Below, piece by piece: positions 41,782-50,291 of a DNA stretch of 64,000 nt. The notes below the pieces were generated by a model, which was not told where the DNA came from, made no database searches, and saw only the letters and a list, made by a program, of their open reading frames with translations. The position numbers were made by a program, and so were the translations under genes. The DNA comes from CADCVQ01 sp038260305 (GTDB lineage: Bacteria > Actinomycetota > Thermoleophilia > Solirubrobacterales > Solirubrobacteraceae), in NCBI GenBank assembly GCA_038260305.1, contig JBBSNY010000010.1, positions 1 to 64,000 of the forward strand, given 5' to 3'. The stretch's first letter is position 1, and each line of letters begins with the position of its first letter.

Positions 41782-41822
41782 CGGGGCAGCCTAGCGCCGC
41801 CCCGAAGCGGCCGCGCGGCGGG

Positions 41823-44033
41823 CTACGCGGCGGCCGGCAGCTCGTAGCGCCGGCGCGGCTCGTAGAGCGTCGTGCGCTCCGCCGCCGGTCGCCCGGCGCG
41901 GTGGGCGGCGGCGACGAGGTCGTGCGGTTCGAGGCGGACGCCGTGGTAGCTGCCGGCGAGGCGGCTGATGTTCTCCTCCATGAGCGTGCCGCCGAGGTCG
42001 TTGACGCCCCAGCGCAGCGCGTCGGTCGCGGCATCCAGGCCCATCTTCACCCAGCTCGCCTGGAGGTTGACGACGCTGCGCCCGAGCGCGAGCCGGAACG
42101 CAGCGGTGTGCTTGAGGTTCTCCGCCACGGAGATCTCCTGCACGCCGTGCGTGCGGCCGAGCAGCGTGTGAAAGGGGATGAAGCTCAGCGGCACGAACTC
42201 CGTGAAGCCGCCCGTGCGGGCCTGCAGGTCCCGCACGACGCGCATGTGCTCGGCGAGCTCCCACGGCTCCTCGATGTGGCCGAACATGACCGTGACGGTC
42301 GAGCGCAGCCCGGCTCGATGCGAGGCTTCGATGATCTGCACCCAGCGCGCCACCGGCAACTTGTTCGGGCTGATGCGCTGGCGCACCCCGTCGTGCAGGA
42401 CCTCGGCCGCCGTGCCCGGCGTCGAGTCCAGGCCGGCCTCGCGCAGGCGCTCGAAGACGGCGTCGGGCGCGAGGCCGCTGACGTCGCACATGTGCGAGAT
42501 CTCCATCGGCGAGTAGGCATGCAGGTGCAGCTGCGGCGCGGTGTCCTTGGCGAGCCGCAACCACGACTCGTAGTCCTCCAGGCCCCAGTCCGGGTGGATG
42601 CCCGACTGCATGCAGAGCTCGGTCGCGCCGAACGCGACGGCCTCGTGCACGCGCGCGACGAACTCGTCGCGGCCGTACTCGTAGGCGTCGGGCGAGCGCT
42701 TGCCCTGGCCGAAGCCGCAGAACGCGCAGCCGACGATGCAGACGTTCGAGACGTTGACGTTGCGGTTGACGACGAACGTGACGGTGTCCCCGCAGAGCTC
42801 GGCGCGCAGCTCGTCGGCGGCCTGACGCATGTCCTCGATCGCCTCCGGCCGCGTCTCGGCGAACAGCGCGGTGAGTTCGTCGGGCGTCAGCGCGACACCC
42901 TCGCGCCCGCGCCGGATCGCGCCGGCGGCGAGGTCCGGGCGCAGCGGGCGCGGCGGCTGCGTGCGGCCGCTGCCGCGGCGCGGGATGAAGCTCCAGAAGC
43001 GCGCCTTGATGACGTCGAGCACGGCCGGTGCGACCCACTGCGGATCGATGTACCGCGGGTAGACGCACAACCTCTCGGTCAGCGCGAAGCCGTCGGGCGC
43101 GAGGCGCTTTCGGACCTGGTGCGGCGAGGGAAACGCGTGCTCGGGCGAGATGTGGTCGCCGTTGGCGCTCAAGCCCCCGAGGTCGGTCGCGCCGGCGCGC
43201 ACGAGCTCGAGCCACCAATCGGCGAGGTTCGGCGGCACCTGCACGCCGACGTCCGGCAGCAGCCGGTGCGTCTCGGCGATCAGCCGCTTCATGTCCTCGA
43301 TCGTCACCGCCGTCGCCCACTTCGGCAGGTCCATGCGCGGGCCGTGGCCGATCCCGGTGCGCCACAGCTCACGGGCGCTCTCGTCGGCGATCTGCGCCGG
43401 CTCGCGGCCGTAATAGCTCGAGTGCGGGACGAAGTTCTGCAGGATGACCTCCTGCAGGTGGCCGTGCTCGGCATGGACGGCTGCGAGCGCCTCGAGCGCC
43501 GCGATCCGCTCGTCCTCGCTCTCGCCGATGCCGACGAGGATCCCGCTCGTGAACGGGATCCGCAGCTCGCCCGCCGCGGCGATCGTCTCCAGCCGTCGCG
43601 CGGGGTGCTTGGAGGGCGAGCCCTGGTGGGCGACGAGATCGGGGTTGACGGACTCGAGCATGAGCCCCTGCGAGGCGCTGACCTCGCGCAGGCGAGCGAG
43701 ATCGGCGCGTGACAGCACGCCGAGGTTCGTGTGCGGCAGCAGGCCGCGCTCGAGCGCCCGCTCGCAGGCCCAGACGACATACCCGACGAAGTCCTCGTGG
43801 CCGTACTCGCGCAGCAGCGTGCGCACGCCGGCGTCGACCTCCGGCCGCTCGCCGGTCAGCACGAGCAGCTCCTTGACGTTGCGTTTCGCGGCGCCGTCGA
43901 GCAGCGCGAGCACCTCGTCGGGCGCGTGCAGATGTGTGCGGTGCGTCGCGAACGCGCAGTACTTGCAGTAGCAGCGACACGTCCGCGACAGCGAGAGCGT
44001 CAGGTTGCGGCTGAAGGTGACCCGCCGGCGCAC
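41823..44033 (-). CDS. fbiC: FbiC: fused CofG/CofH Fo synthase
   Basis: Two-domain radical SAM enzyme of 736 residues that makes the deazaflavin Fo from tyrosine and 5-amino-6-ribitylamino-uracil. The N-terminal CofG half has the cluster motif CRCYCKYC (CX3CX2C) near residue 22, ESVNPDLVAHQGSPSKHPAR and LQEVILQNFVPHSSYYG. The C-terminal CofH half has CIVGCAFCGFGQGK near 400, then SGIHPDWGLEDYESWL, MEISHMCDVSGL and WVKMGLDAATDALRWGVNDL. The GTG at 44033 (VRRRVTFSRN) is the start. With cofD, cofC and cofE it completes the F420 pathway within 10 kb, though on the opposite strand. Confidence 0.96.
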   Translation of the reverse strand: MRRRVTFSRNLTLSLSRTCRCYCKYCAFATHRTHLHAPDEVLALLDGAAKRNVKELLVLTGERPEVDAGVRTLLREYGHEDFVGYVVWACERALERGLLPHTNLGVLSRADLARLREVSASQGLMLESVNPDLVAHQGSPSKHPARRLETIAAAGELRIPFTSGILVGIGESEDERIAALEALAAVHAEHGHLQEVILQNFVPHSSYYGREPAQIADESARELWRTGIGHGPRMDLPKWATAVTIEDMKRLIAETHRLLPDVGVQVPPNLADWWLELVRAGATDLGGLSANGDHISPEHAFPSPHQVRKRLAPDGFALTERLCVYPRYIDPQWVAPAVLDVIKARFWSFIPRRGSGRTQPPRPLRPDLAAGAIRRGREGVALTPDELTALFAETRPEAIEDMRQAADELRAELCGDTVTFVVNRNVNVSNVCIVGCAFCGFGQGKRSPDAYEYGRDEFVARVHEAVAFGATELCMQSGIHPDWGLEDYESWLRLAKDTAPQLHLHAYSPMEISHMCDVSGLAPDAVFERLREAGLDSTPGTAAEVLHDGVRQRISPNKLPVARWVQIIEASHRAGLRSTVTVMFGHIEEPWELAEHMRVVRDLQARTGGFTEFVPLSFIPFHTLLGRTHGVQEISVAENLKHTAAFRLALGRSVVNLQASWVKMGLDAATDALRWGVNDLGGTLMEENISRLAGSYHGVRLEPHDLVAAAHRAGRPAAERTTLYEPRRRYELPAAA

Positions 44034-44144
44034 CCCGCTGAGTCTAGGCTCCGGGCCACCCGGGCCGGCTGGGCCGGGCCGTGGCAGGCCGGCGCGCCGC
44101 AGCGGCCCGCCCCGGCACCCGCCCACCGTATGCTCGTCGCCGAC

Positions 44145-45137
44145 ATGGGTCGCACGCGCGTCACGGCGTTCCTGCTCGCCGCCGCGCTCGGCCTCGCCGC
44201 CTGCGGGGCCGCGGGCGACGACGTCACCCCGAACGCAACGCCGACGTTGCTGCTGGACTTCCAGCCCAACGCCGTCCACGCCGGCATCTACATGGCCGTC
44301 GCCCGCGGTTATGACACAGCGCTCGGCGTCCACCTGCGCATCCGTGCCCCATCGGACTCGACCGACGCGGTGAAGCTGCTCGTCGCCGGCCGCGCCGACC
44401 TCGCGATCCTCGACATCCACGACCTTGCGCTCGCCCGCGAGCGCGGCAAGGACCTCGTCGGCGTGATGGCGATCGTCCAGTCCCCGCTGGCCGCCGTGCT
44501 CGCGCTGCCAAACGTCAAGACGCCACGGCAGCTCGAAGGCCGCCGCGTCGGCGTCACCGGGCTGCCGAGCGACGACGCCGTCCTGCGCTCGATCGTCAAG
44601 GGCGCCGGCGGCGATCCGGACAAGCTGCGCCCGACGACGATCGGCTTCACGGCGGTGCCGAGCCTGCTGAACGGGCGCGTTTCGGCGGCGACCGGCTTCT
44701 GGAACGACGAGGGCGTCGCACTGCGCGCCAAGCGCCCCGGCGTGCACGTCTTCCGGGTCGACGACTACGGCGCCCCGGCCTACCCCGAGCTCGTCCTCAC
44801 GACGACACGTCAGACGCTGCAGGACGAGCCCGCGACGATCCGCGCGACGGTCGCCGCCCTGGCGCGCGGCTACTCGGAGGTCATGAGCGATCCCGACAGC
44901 GCCGTCAGCACGCTGCTCGCGGCGACGAGCGGCCTCGATCGCGCGGATGTCGCGCGCAAACTCGATGCCGTCGCGCCCGAGTTCACGAGCGGCGCGCACG
45001 CCTTCGGCGAGCTCGATCCCGCCCGCCTACGGGCGTGGGCCCGCTGGGAGCTTCGCTTCGGCATCGTCAAGCGCCTACCCGACGTCGCGAAGATGTTCGA
45101 CGGCCGCTTCGTACCGCGCTCCGACGACCGCGACTGA
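44145..45137 (+). CDS. THI5/NMT1-like ABC substrate-binding lipoprotein
   Basis: Exported solute-binding protein of about 330 residues. The N-terminus is a lipoprotein signal, TAFLLAAALGLAACG, with the acylated Cys in LAACG near residue 21. The NMT1/THI5-like domain follows: TLLLDFQPNAVHAGIYMAVA, GVHLRIRAPSDSTDAVKLLV, ADLAILDIHDLALARERGKD, GFWNDEGVALRAKRPG. Such proteins bind thiamine-pyrimidine or riboflavin precursors, or sulfonates. No ABC permease or ATPase gene lies nearby, so it is an orphan here. It is divergent from fbiC, and TATGCT at 44129-44134 precedes the ATG at 44145; ATG 44130 is also possible. Confidence 0.87.
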   Translation: MGRTRVTAFLLAAALGLAACGAAGDDVTPNATPTLLLDFQPNAVHAGIYMAVARGYDTALGVHLRIRAPSDSTDAVKLLVAGRADLAILDIHDLALARERGKDLVGVMAIVQSPLAAVLALPNVKTPRQLEGRRVGVTGLPSDDAVLRSIVKGAGGDPDKLRPTTIGFTAVPSLLNGRVSAATGFWNDEGVALRAKRPGVHVFRVDDYGAPAYPELVLTTTRQTLQDEPATIRATVAALARGYSEVMSDPDSAVSTLLAATSGLDRADVARKLDAVAPEFTSGAHAFGELDPARLRAWARWELRFGIVKRLPDVAKMFDGRFVPRSDDRD

Positions 45138-45149
45138 CCACGGCCCGTC

Positions 45150-45452
45150 TCACAGCAGCAGGGCCATGATCTGCGACGAGCGCAGCGTGCCGTCGCGGCG
45201 GCGGTAGTGGTTGCGAAGGATCCCCTCCGTCTCGAAGCCGCAGGACGCATACAGCGCGATCGCCCGCTCGTTGTCTGGCCAGACCTCGAGCTCGAGCTTG
45301 TGCATCCCCTCGCCGCGTGCGTGCTCGATGGCGACCGCGAGCATCGCGCGCCCACGGCCCTTGCCGCGTTGCGCGGCGATGATCGACATCCCGAGCGAGC
45401 CGACGCCCGCAACGCGGGTGCGTTCAGCGCCGCTGCCCTCGCGCGCGCTCAT
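45150..45452 (-). CDS. Short GNAT acetyltransferase (C-terminal half only)
   Basis: 100 residues that match only the second half of a RimI-type GNAT: strand VAGVGSLGMSIIAAQRGKGR with the acetyl-CoA loop QRGKGRG, HKLELEVWPDNERAIALYAS, CGFETEGILRNHYRRRDG and MALLL at the end. The usual N-terminal ~70 residues are absent, and the sequence upstream of ATG 45452 shows no GNAT-like codons, being covered by the leader of the next gene. It may be a 5'-truncated remnant or a minimal GNAT. Activity is doubtful. Confidence 0.7.
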   Translation of the reverse strand: MSAREGSGAERTRVAGVGSLGMSIIAAQRGKGRGRAMLAVAIEHARGEGMHKLELEVWPDNERAIALYASCGFETEGILRNHYRRRDGTLRSSQIMALLL

Positions 45453-45533
45453 ACCGGCTTCCTACCGCGGCCAGTCGCCATCCATGCCCGCGTTCGATGT
45501 GCTGGACGCATCGCCGCGCAGGACGACCAAGGG

Positions 45534-46325
45534 ATGTCCGCCGTGCCCCACCGCACCCGACGCCGCACCGAGCACGAGCCCAGCCGCATCCTGTCGCGGA
45601 CGGTCGCGGTGCTGTCCGGGCTGACGTTGCTGGCGGCGGCGAGCGCCCCGCTCGCCGCCGCTGCGAGCGGCACGGCCGGGACGGTGGGCGCGGCAGCCGT
45701 GCTCGCGCAGGGCAACGCGCAGACCGTGCGCGCCGCGAAGGCATCCAGGGCGACGCTCGGCGCGCGCCTGCTGCGCCGCACCGAGCTGCGCAGCAGCCCC
45801 GGCGGACCGGTCGTGGCGACGCTCGCCACACGCACCGAGTACGGCTCGCCGCGCGTGCTCGCCGTCGTCGCGCGCCGCGGCCACTGGCTCGGCGTGCTGT
45901 CGGACGCGATGCCCAACTCGCGCGCCGGCTGGATCCCCGCGACCCACGCGCGGCTGCAACAGGAGCGCTACGGCATCGACGTCGACCGCTCCGAGCGGCT
46001 GCTGACGATCCGCCGCGACGGCCGTGTCGTGCGCCGCCTGCGGGTCGCGGTCGGCGCCTCGTCGACCGCTACGCCGACCGGCCGCTACGCCGTCACCGAC
46101 TCCGTCCTCTACGGCTCCGGCCCGTACGGCTGCTGCGCGCTGCCGATCACCGGCCATCAGCGCGCCCTGCCGGCCGATCGCAACCGGCTCGCGATCCACG
46201 GCACGATCGCCGAGGCCTCGATCGGCAGCGCGGCGAGCGGCGGCTGCCTGCGCGCCCACGACGCGGACATGCGCTGGCTCATCACGCGGATCGCCGCGGG
46301 CACACAGGTCCGGATCAGGGCATGA
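45534..46325 (+). CDS. L,D-transpeptidase (YkuD) with SH3-like region
   Basis: Exported protein of 263 residues that likely makes 3-3 crosslinks or attaches proteins in peptidoglycan. A basic N-terminus and TVAVLSGLTLLAAASAPLAA form a signal or anchor at ~22-45. Residues ~75-130 are SH3-like (LRRTELRSSPGGPVVATL, SRAGWIPATHARL). The YkuD domain (~140-262) shows RYGIDVDRSERLLTIRR, STATPTGRYAVTD and the active site NRLAIHGTIAEASIGSAASG followed by GCLRAHDADMRWL, with catalytic His and Cys. The ATG at 45534 has GGG directly before it. Its stop overlaps the histidine-kinase ATG (ATGA). Confidence 0.88.
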   Translation: MSAVPHRTRRRTEHEPSRILSRTVAVLSGLTLLAAASAPLAAAASGTAGTVGAAAVLAQGNAQTVRAAKASRATLGARLLRRTELRSSPGGPVVATLATRTEYGSPRVLAVVARRGHWLGVLSDAMPNSRAGWIPATHARLQQERYGIDVDRSERLLTIRRDGRVVRRLRVAVGASSTATPTGRYAVTDSVLYGSGPYGCCALPITGHQRALPADRNRLAIHGTIAEASIGSAASGGCLRAHDADMRWLITRIAAGTQVRIRA

Positions 46326-47956
46326 GCAGCCTGGCCAGGCGTTCGCCGCTCGTGACGGTGCCCCGATCGACGCCCGCCCTCCTGCCGGCCGCCCGCCCTG
46401 CCGATGAACGTCTGATGTTCGAATCGGACTCCTACCGGGCCGCGGCGCTCGTCAGCTCCTCCCCCGACCCGATCATCTGCTGCACGCTCGCGGGCCGCAT
46501 CACAGAATGGAACCCGGCAGCCGAGCGCCTCCACGGCTACTCCTGCGACGAGGCCGTTGGAGCATCGATCGAGCTGCTCGTGCCGCCGGAGCTCTCCTGC
46601 GCGCACCTGCTCGAGCGGATCGCGGCGGGCCGGACCGTTCCTGCGTTCGACACCCAGCGGATGACAAAGGCCGGCGAACGCGTCGACGTCTCGATCTCGA
46701 TGTCGCCGATCGCCGACGAGGACGGTGCGATCGTCGGCGCGGCCGCCTTCGAGCGCGACATCGGCCGTCGCGTCCTCGCCCAGGAGCGCCAGCGCGACAG
46801 CGAGATGCTGCTTGTCGGCGCCAACCAGCGACTGGACCGGGCCAACCGCCGCAACGAGGCGCTGCTGAACTCCGCCGGCGACGGGATCTACGGCATCGAT
46901 CGCGACGGCACGACGATCTTCGCGAACCCGGCTGCGGCGCGGCTCTCGGGCCATCACCTCGGCGACATCCTCGGCCGCAGCCGCCACGATACGTTCCGCC
47001 ACACGAAGGCCGACGGCAGGCAATACCCGGCGGGGACCTGCCCCGTCTCGGCATCGTTGCAGGACGGCACGGTGCATCGCTGCGACGCCGACGTCTACTG
47101 GCGCAAGGACGGCACGAGCTTCCCCGTCGAGTACACGAGCACGCCGATCCTCGAGGCCGACGGCGTCGTCGGCGCGGTCGTCGTCTTCAAGGACATCAGC
47201 GAGCGCCGCGAGCTCGAGCGCTCGAAGGACACGTTCGTCGCCTCCGTCTCACACGAGCTGCGCACGCCGCTGACCTCGATCCTCGGCTACCTCGAGCTCA
47301 TCGGCGACAGCGCCGGCGAGCTCTCGGCCGAGCACCGCCGCTTCCTGCGCGTCGTCGACCGCAACGCCGACCGGTTGCTGCGCGTCGTCGACGACCTCCT
47401 GCTCGTCGCCCAGGTCGACGCGGGGGCGATCGAGCTCGACCTCGTCGCCGTCGACGTCGCCGGTCTCGTCGACGATGCCATCGAGGTCGCGCGCCCGCAG
47501 GCCACGGCGGCCGGCCTCGAGCTCGTCACGGAGGTCGCCACGAGCGCGATGCTGCACGGCGACCGAGCGCGGCTCGGCCAGATCCTCGACAACCTCATCT
47601 CCAACGCCGTCAAGTTCACCCCGGCCGGCGGCCACGTCACGCTGCGGGCGTTCGCGCACGACGACGACGTCGTGCTGGAGGTCTGCGACGACGGTGCCGG
47701 GATGTCGGCACGTGAGCAGGAGCAGCTCTTCCAGCGCTTCTATCGAACTCCCGCGGCGTCCGAGCACGCGATCCAGGGCACGGGCCTGGGCCTGACGATC
47801 GTCAGGGCGCTCGTCGAGGCGCACGGCGGCACGGTCTCGGTAACGAGCGCGACCGGCGCCGGGACGACGTTTCGCATCGCACTGCCGGCCGGCGACGATC
47901 GCGCCGCCCCGTCGGCGGCGCTCCCCGCGGCGGCTGGTCAGCCAGGCCGCAGGTAG
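46322..47956 (+). CDS. PAS-domain sensor histidine kinase
   Basis: Soluble sensor kinase of 544 residues. PAS 1 spans ~40-150 (SSPDPIICCTLAGRITEWNP), PAS 2 ~175-300 (LNSAGDGIYGIDRDGTTIFA, YWRKDGTSFPVEYTSTPI). HisKA follows with phospho-His in FVASVSHELRTPLTSILGYL near 312, then HATPase_c with N box DNLISNAVKFTP, G1 VCDDGAGMS, F box LFQRFYR and G2 GTGLGLTIVRALVEAHGG. No membrane segment is seen, so it senses a cytosolic signal. It overlaps the L,D-transpeptidase gene by four bases and ends tail to tail with a response regulator gene, 19 bp overlapping; these are probably partners. Confidence 0.92.
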   Translation: MSSLARRSPLVTVPRSTPALLPAARPADERLMFESDSYRAAALVSSSPDPIICCTLAGRITEWNPAAERLHGYSCDEAVGASIELLVPPELSCAHLLERIAAGRTVPAFDTQRMTKAGERVDVSISMSPIADEDGAIVGAAAFERDIGRRVLAQERQRDSEMLLVGANQRLDRANRRNEALLNSAGDGIYGIDRDGTTIFANPAAARLSGHHLGDILGRSRHDTFRHTKADGRQYPAGTCPVSASLQDGTVHRCDADVYWRKDGTSFPVEYTSTPILEADGVVGAVVVFKDISERRELERSKDTFVASVSHELRTPLTSILGYLELIGDSAGELSAEHRRFLRVVDRNADRLLRVVDDLLLVAQVDAGAIELDLVAVDVAGLVDDAIEVARPQATAAGLELVTEVATSAMLHGDRARLGQILDNLISNAVKFTPAGGHVTLRAFAHDDDVVLEVCDDGAGMSAREQEQLFQRFYRTPAASEHAIQGTGLGLTIVRALVEAHGGTVSVTSATGAGTTFRIALPAGDDRAAPSAALPAAAGQPGRR

Positions 47957-48633
47957 CGGTAGCCGAAGCCGCGCACCGTCTGGATGAGGTCCGGGCCGAT
48001 CTTGCGCCGCAGGTAGCCGACGTAGAGCTTCACCTGATCGGGCGATACGTGGAGCGGGTCGTCCCAGGCGAGCTCGATGAGCTGCTCGCGGCTGAGGACC
48101 TGGTGCGGGTGGCGCACGAACGCCGACAGCAGCCGGAACTCGAGCGGCGTCAGGGCGACGTCCTCGCCGCGGCGCTTGACGGCGTAGCTCGCGAAGTCGA
48201 TCTCGAGCGCATCGTCTTCGTAGCGCTCGTGCGTATGCACGCCGCCGCGGCGGGTGCGGCGCAGCAGCGCGTCGACGCGGGCGAGCAGCTCCTGGCGGCC
48301 GAACGGCTTGACGACGTAGTCATCGCTGCCGCCGCGCAGGCCGCGCACGAGCTCGAGCTCAAGGCTGCGGGCGGTCAGCATCAGGACCGGGACGTCGCTG
48401 AGATCGCGGATCCGCTCGAGCGTCTGCCAGCCGTCGAGCTCGGGCATCGTGACGTCGAGGATGACGAGGTCCGGCGGATGGGCGTGAAATGCGCGCAGAC
48501 CCGCGCGGCCGTCGCAGGCCAAGCGCACGTCGTGCCCGCCGCGCTCGAGCAGGACGCCGAGCAGCTCGCGGATGTCACGCTCGTCGTCGACTACGAGGAT
48601 CGCCGAGCGCGGTGGGCTCTGACTCGAGGCCAT
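47938..48633 (-). CDS. OmpR/PhoB-type response regulator
   Basis: Response regulator of 231 residues. The receiver domain (~10-125) has the acidic pair in LVVDDERDI, phospho-Asp in DLVILDVTMPELDGW near 58, Thr in VLMLTARS and Lys in DDYVVKPFGRQELLARV. The winged-helix output domain (~140-230) has DVALTPLEFRLLSAFVRHPH and VKLYVGYLRRKIGPDLIQTV, ending RGFGYRYLRP. AGGAGG is only one base before the ATG at 48633, too close for normal initiation; no other start is available downstream before the domain. It converges on the PAS kinase gene, the probable cognate sensor. Confidence 0.93.
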   Translation of the reverse strand: MASSQSPPRSAILVVDDERDIRELLGVLLERGGHDVRLACDGRAGLRAFHAHPPDLVILDVTMPELDGWQTLERIRDLSDVPVLMLTARSLELELVRGLRGGSDDYVVKPFGRQELLARVDALLRRTRRGGVHTHERYEDDALEIDFASYAVKRRGEDVALTPLEFRLLSAFVRHPHQVLSREQLIELAWDDPLHVSPDQVKLYVGYLRRKIGPDLIQTVRGFGYRYLRPG

Positions 48634-48691
48634 ACCTCCTATGTCGGCGCATTGGCGCCGCGACGTGAGGATGGCGCGGACGCCGCGCGCG

Positions 48692-49795
48692 TCAGAATGC
48701 CGCCGCGAGCGCCGCGGCGCCGAACGTCGCGAGCCGGCCTGCCGCGTCGCCGCCGGTCGCCTTGCCGGGGTGCGACGCGCCGTTGAGCCCGTCGAAGCTC
48801 GGGTCGTTGACCGACGGATCGCCGACGACGACGCGCTCGCAGCCGTGCGCCGCCGCGTACTGGCCCTCGGCGACGTTCTCGACATACGCGACGTCGTTGC
48901 CGGGACCGCAGTCGTAGAGGTCGATGCGAGCACCGCCGTAGAGCGCGTCGTCGCCGTCGCCGCCGAAGATGCGATCGTTCGATCCGCCGCCGATCACGAT
49001 GTCGTTGCCGGGGCCGCCGTCGGAGAGCCCGTCGCCGAGCTGATCGGCGTTCTCGCGCGTGGGGATCTGCGGGCCGCCGCGGATGACGTCGTTGCCGGGG
49101 CCGCCGTGGATCACGCGATCCGTGCCGCCCGCCGTGGCGATGTAGTCGTCGCCGGGGCCGCCGTCGATCGTCTCCTCGGCGTCGGAGAGCTGCTCGACGA
49201 TGTAGTCGTTGCCGCGACCGCCGATGAGGACGTCTGCCCCGGGGCCGCCGTCGATGCGGTCGTTGCCGTCGCCACCGTCGACACGATCCTCGCCGGCGCC
49301 GCCATCGAGGGTGTCGTTGCCCGCGCCGCCGTTGAGACGGTCGTCGGCGGCGTCGCCGTTGATCGTGTCGACGCCGGCGCCGCCGTACAGGCGGTCCGCC
49401 TGCGATCCGCCGTCGATGCGGTCGTTGCCCGCGCGGCCGTACGCGCGGTCGCGGCCCGCGCCGCCGACCAGGTGATCGTCACCGCTGCCGCCGTCGAGGA
49501 AGTCGTCGCCGCCCGCGCCGAGGAGCCGGTCGTTGCCTGTGCCGCCGGTGAGCCGGTCGGCGTCGGTGCCGCCATCGAGGCGATCGTTGCCGCCGAACCC
49601 GCGCAGGGTGTCCTTGCCCTCGCGGCCGAAGAGGCGGTCGGCGTGCGACGTGCCGAGCAGCGTGTTCGCCTTCGCGGTGCCGCGCTTCGTGACGGCCGCC
49701 GCGGTCGCGGCGATCGTCAACAGGAGGGCGAGGGCGATCATGGCGGGCAGCAGCCGTGACGTGAGGCGATGGGTGCGGAGATCCACGCTTGACAC
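48692..49795 (-). CDS. Secreted RTX-type calcium-binding repeat protein
   Basis: Protein of 367 residues. LPAMIALALLLTIAATAAAV is a signal peptide (residues ~16-36). Then about 20 nonapeptide-like RTX repeats follow (GGAGNDTLDGGAG, GGDGNDRIDGGPG, GGRGNDYIVEQ), of the GGxGxDxLx type that fold into a calcium-binding beta roll. The C-terminus has DLYDCGPGNDVAYV and HGCERVVVGDPS. It starts at GTG 49795. It has no toxin or enzyme domain and an N-terminal signal instead of the C-terminal one used by type I secretion, as is usual for actinobacterial members. Probably a cell-surface structural or calcium-binding protein. Confidence 0.9.
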   Translation of the reverse strand: MSSVDLRTHRLTSRLLPAMIALALLLTIAATAAAVTKRGTAKANTLLGTSHADRLFGREGKDTLRGFGGNDRLDGGTDADRLTGGTGNDRLLGAGGDDFLDGGSGDDHLVGGAGRDRAYGRAGNDRIDGGSQADRLYGGAGVDTINGDAADDRLNGGAGNDTLDGGAGEDRVDGGDGNDRIDGGPGADVLIGGRGNDYIVEQLSDAEETIDGGPGDDYIATAGGTDRVIHGGPGNDVIRGGPQIPTRENADQLGDGLSDGGPGNDIVIGGGSNDRIFGGDGDDALYGGARIDLYDCGPGNDVAYVENVAEGQYAAAHGCERVVVGDPSVNDPSFDGLNGASHPGKATGGDAAGRLATFGAAALAAAF

Positions 49796-49882
49796 CTACC
49801 CCCGCGCCGCGTTGGCTACCCGACGAGGCCGTCGGCAAGCCCCGGGCCCTCGCGTTGCATCCACAACGACGCGTGCCATCGG

Positions 49883-50245
49883 CTACTGCGAGCGGATGCG
49901 CTTGAACTCGTCGCGCGCGGACTGCGGGCGACCCCACATCTGCGTCACCTCGACGCGTCCGCAGCGCATCTCGCGCAGCGCGAGCTCACCCTCGATGCCG
50001 GCGTCGTCGAGCAGCTTGAGCGTCCCGTGCACGGCGGGTGCGGCCGCGGCGTGCCCGAAGCGGTGCGCGACGAGCAGCTTCCAGTGCCAGTCGTGACGCG
50101 AGTAGGGCTGGGCGTTGCACGTCACGAGGTACGTGGCCGCGTCGATGTAGCGCTTCTCGTCGGCGATCCGCAGGTCGAGCTCGAGGTCGGTCCAGTCGTC
50201 GGGAAGCGAATCGACGATCTGCGTGAACGTGTGTGCGAGCGCCAT
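49883..50245 (-). CDS. Conserved-looking hypothetical protein
   Basis: Protein of 120 residues, no recognised motif. It starts MALAHTFTQIVDSLPDDWTD and includes LELDLRIADEKRYIDAATYL, RHDWHWKLLVAHRFGHAAAA and a C-terminal strand-rich part GRVEVTQMWGRPQSARDEFK. It has normal codon bias, no signal peptide and no membrane segment. A compact alpha/beta protein is expected. The ATG at 50245 is the only good start. It is followed at 38 bp upstream by the end of the PPK2 gene, on the same strand, so it may be the last gene of that unit. Confidence 0.7.
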   Translation of the reverse strand: MALAHTFTQIVDSLPDDWTDLELDLRIADEKRYIDAATYLVTCNAQPYSRHDWHWKLLVAHRFGHAAAAPAVHGTLKLLDDAGIEGELALREMRCGRVEVTQMWGRPQSARDEFKRIRSQ

Positions 50246-50291
50246 TGGCGCGCAAGGCTAGCGGGACGGGCGGCCCGCCGCCCGCCGCGCC

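Noticed and set aside
44034..44144. TPP riboswitch before the THI5-like lipoprotein gene
   Set aside because: The short fbiC-lipoprotein gap lacks the paired conserved thi-box elements; a lone CTGAG is not enough.
48692..49795. RTX toxin
   Set aside because: The protein has only beta-roll repeats and a Sec-type signal, without a pore-forming or enzymatic domain and without type I secretion genes nearby.
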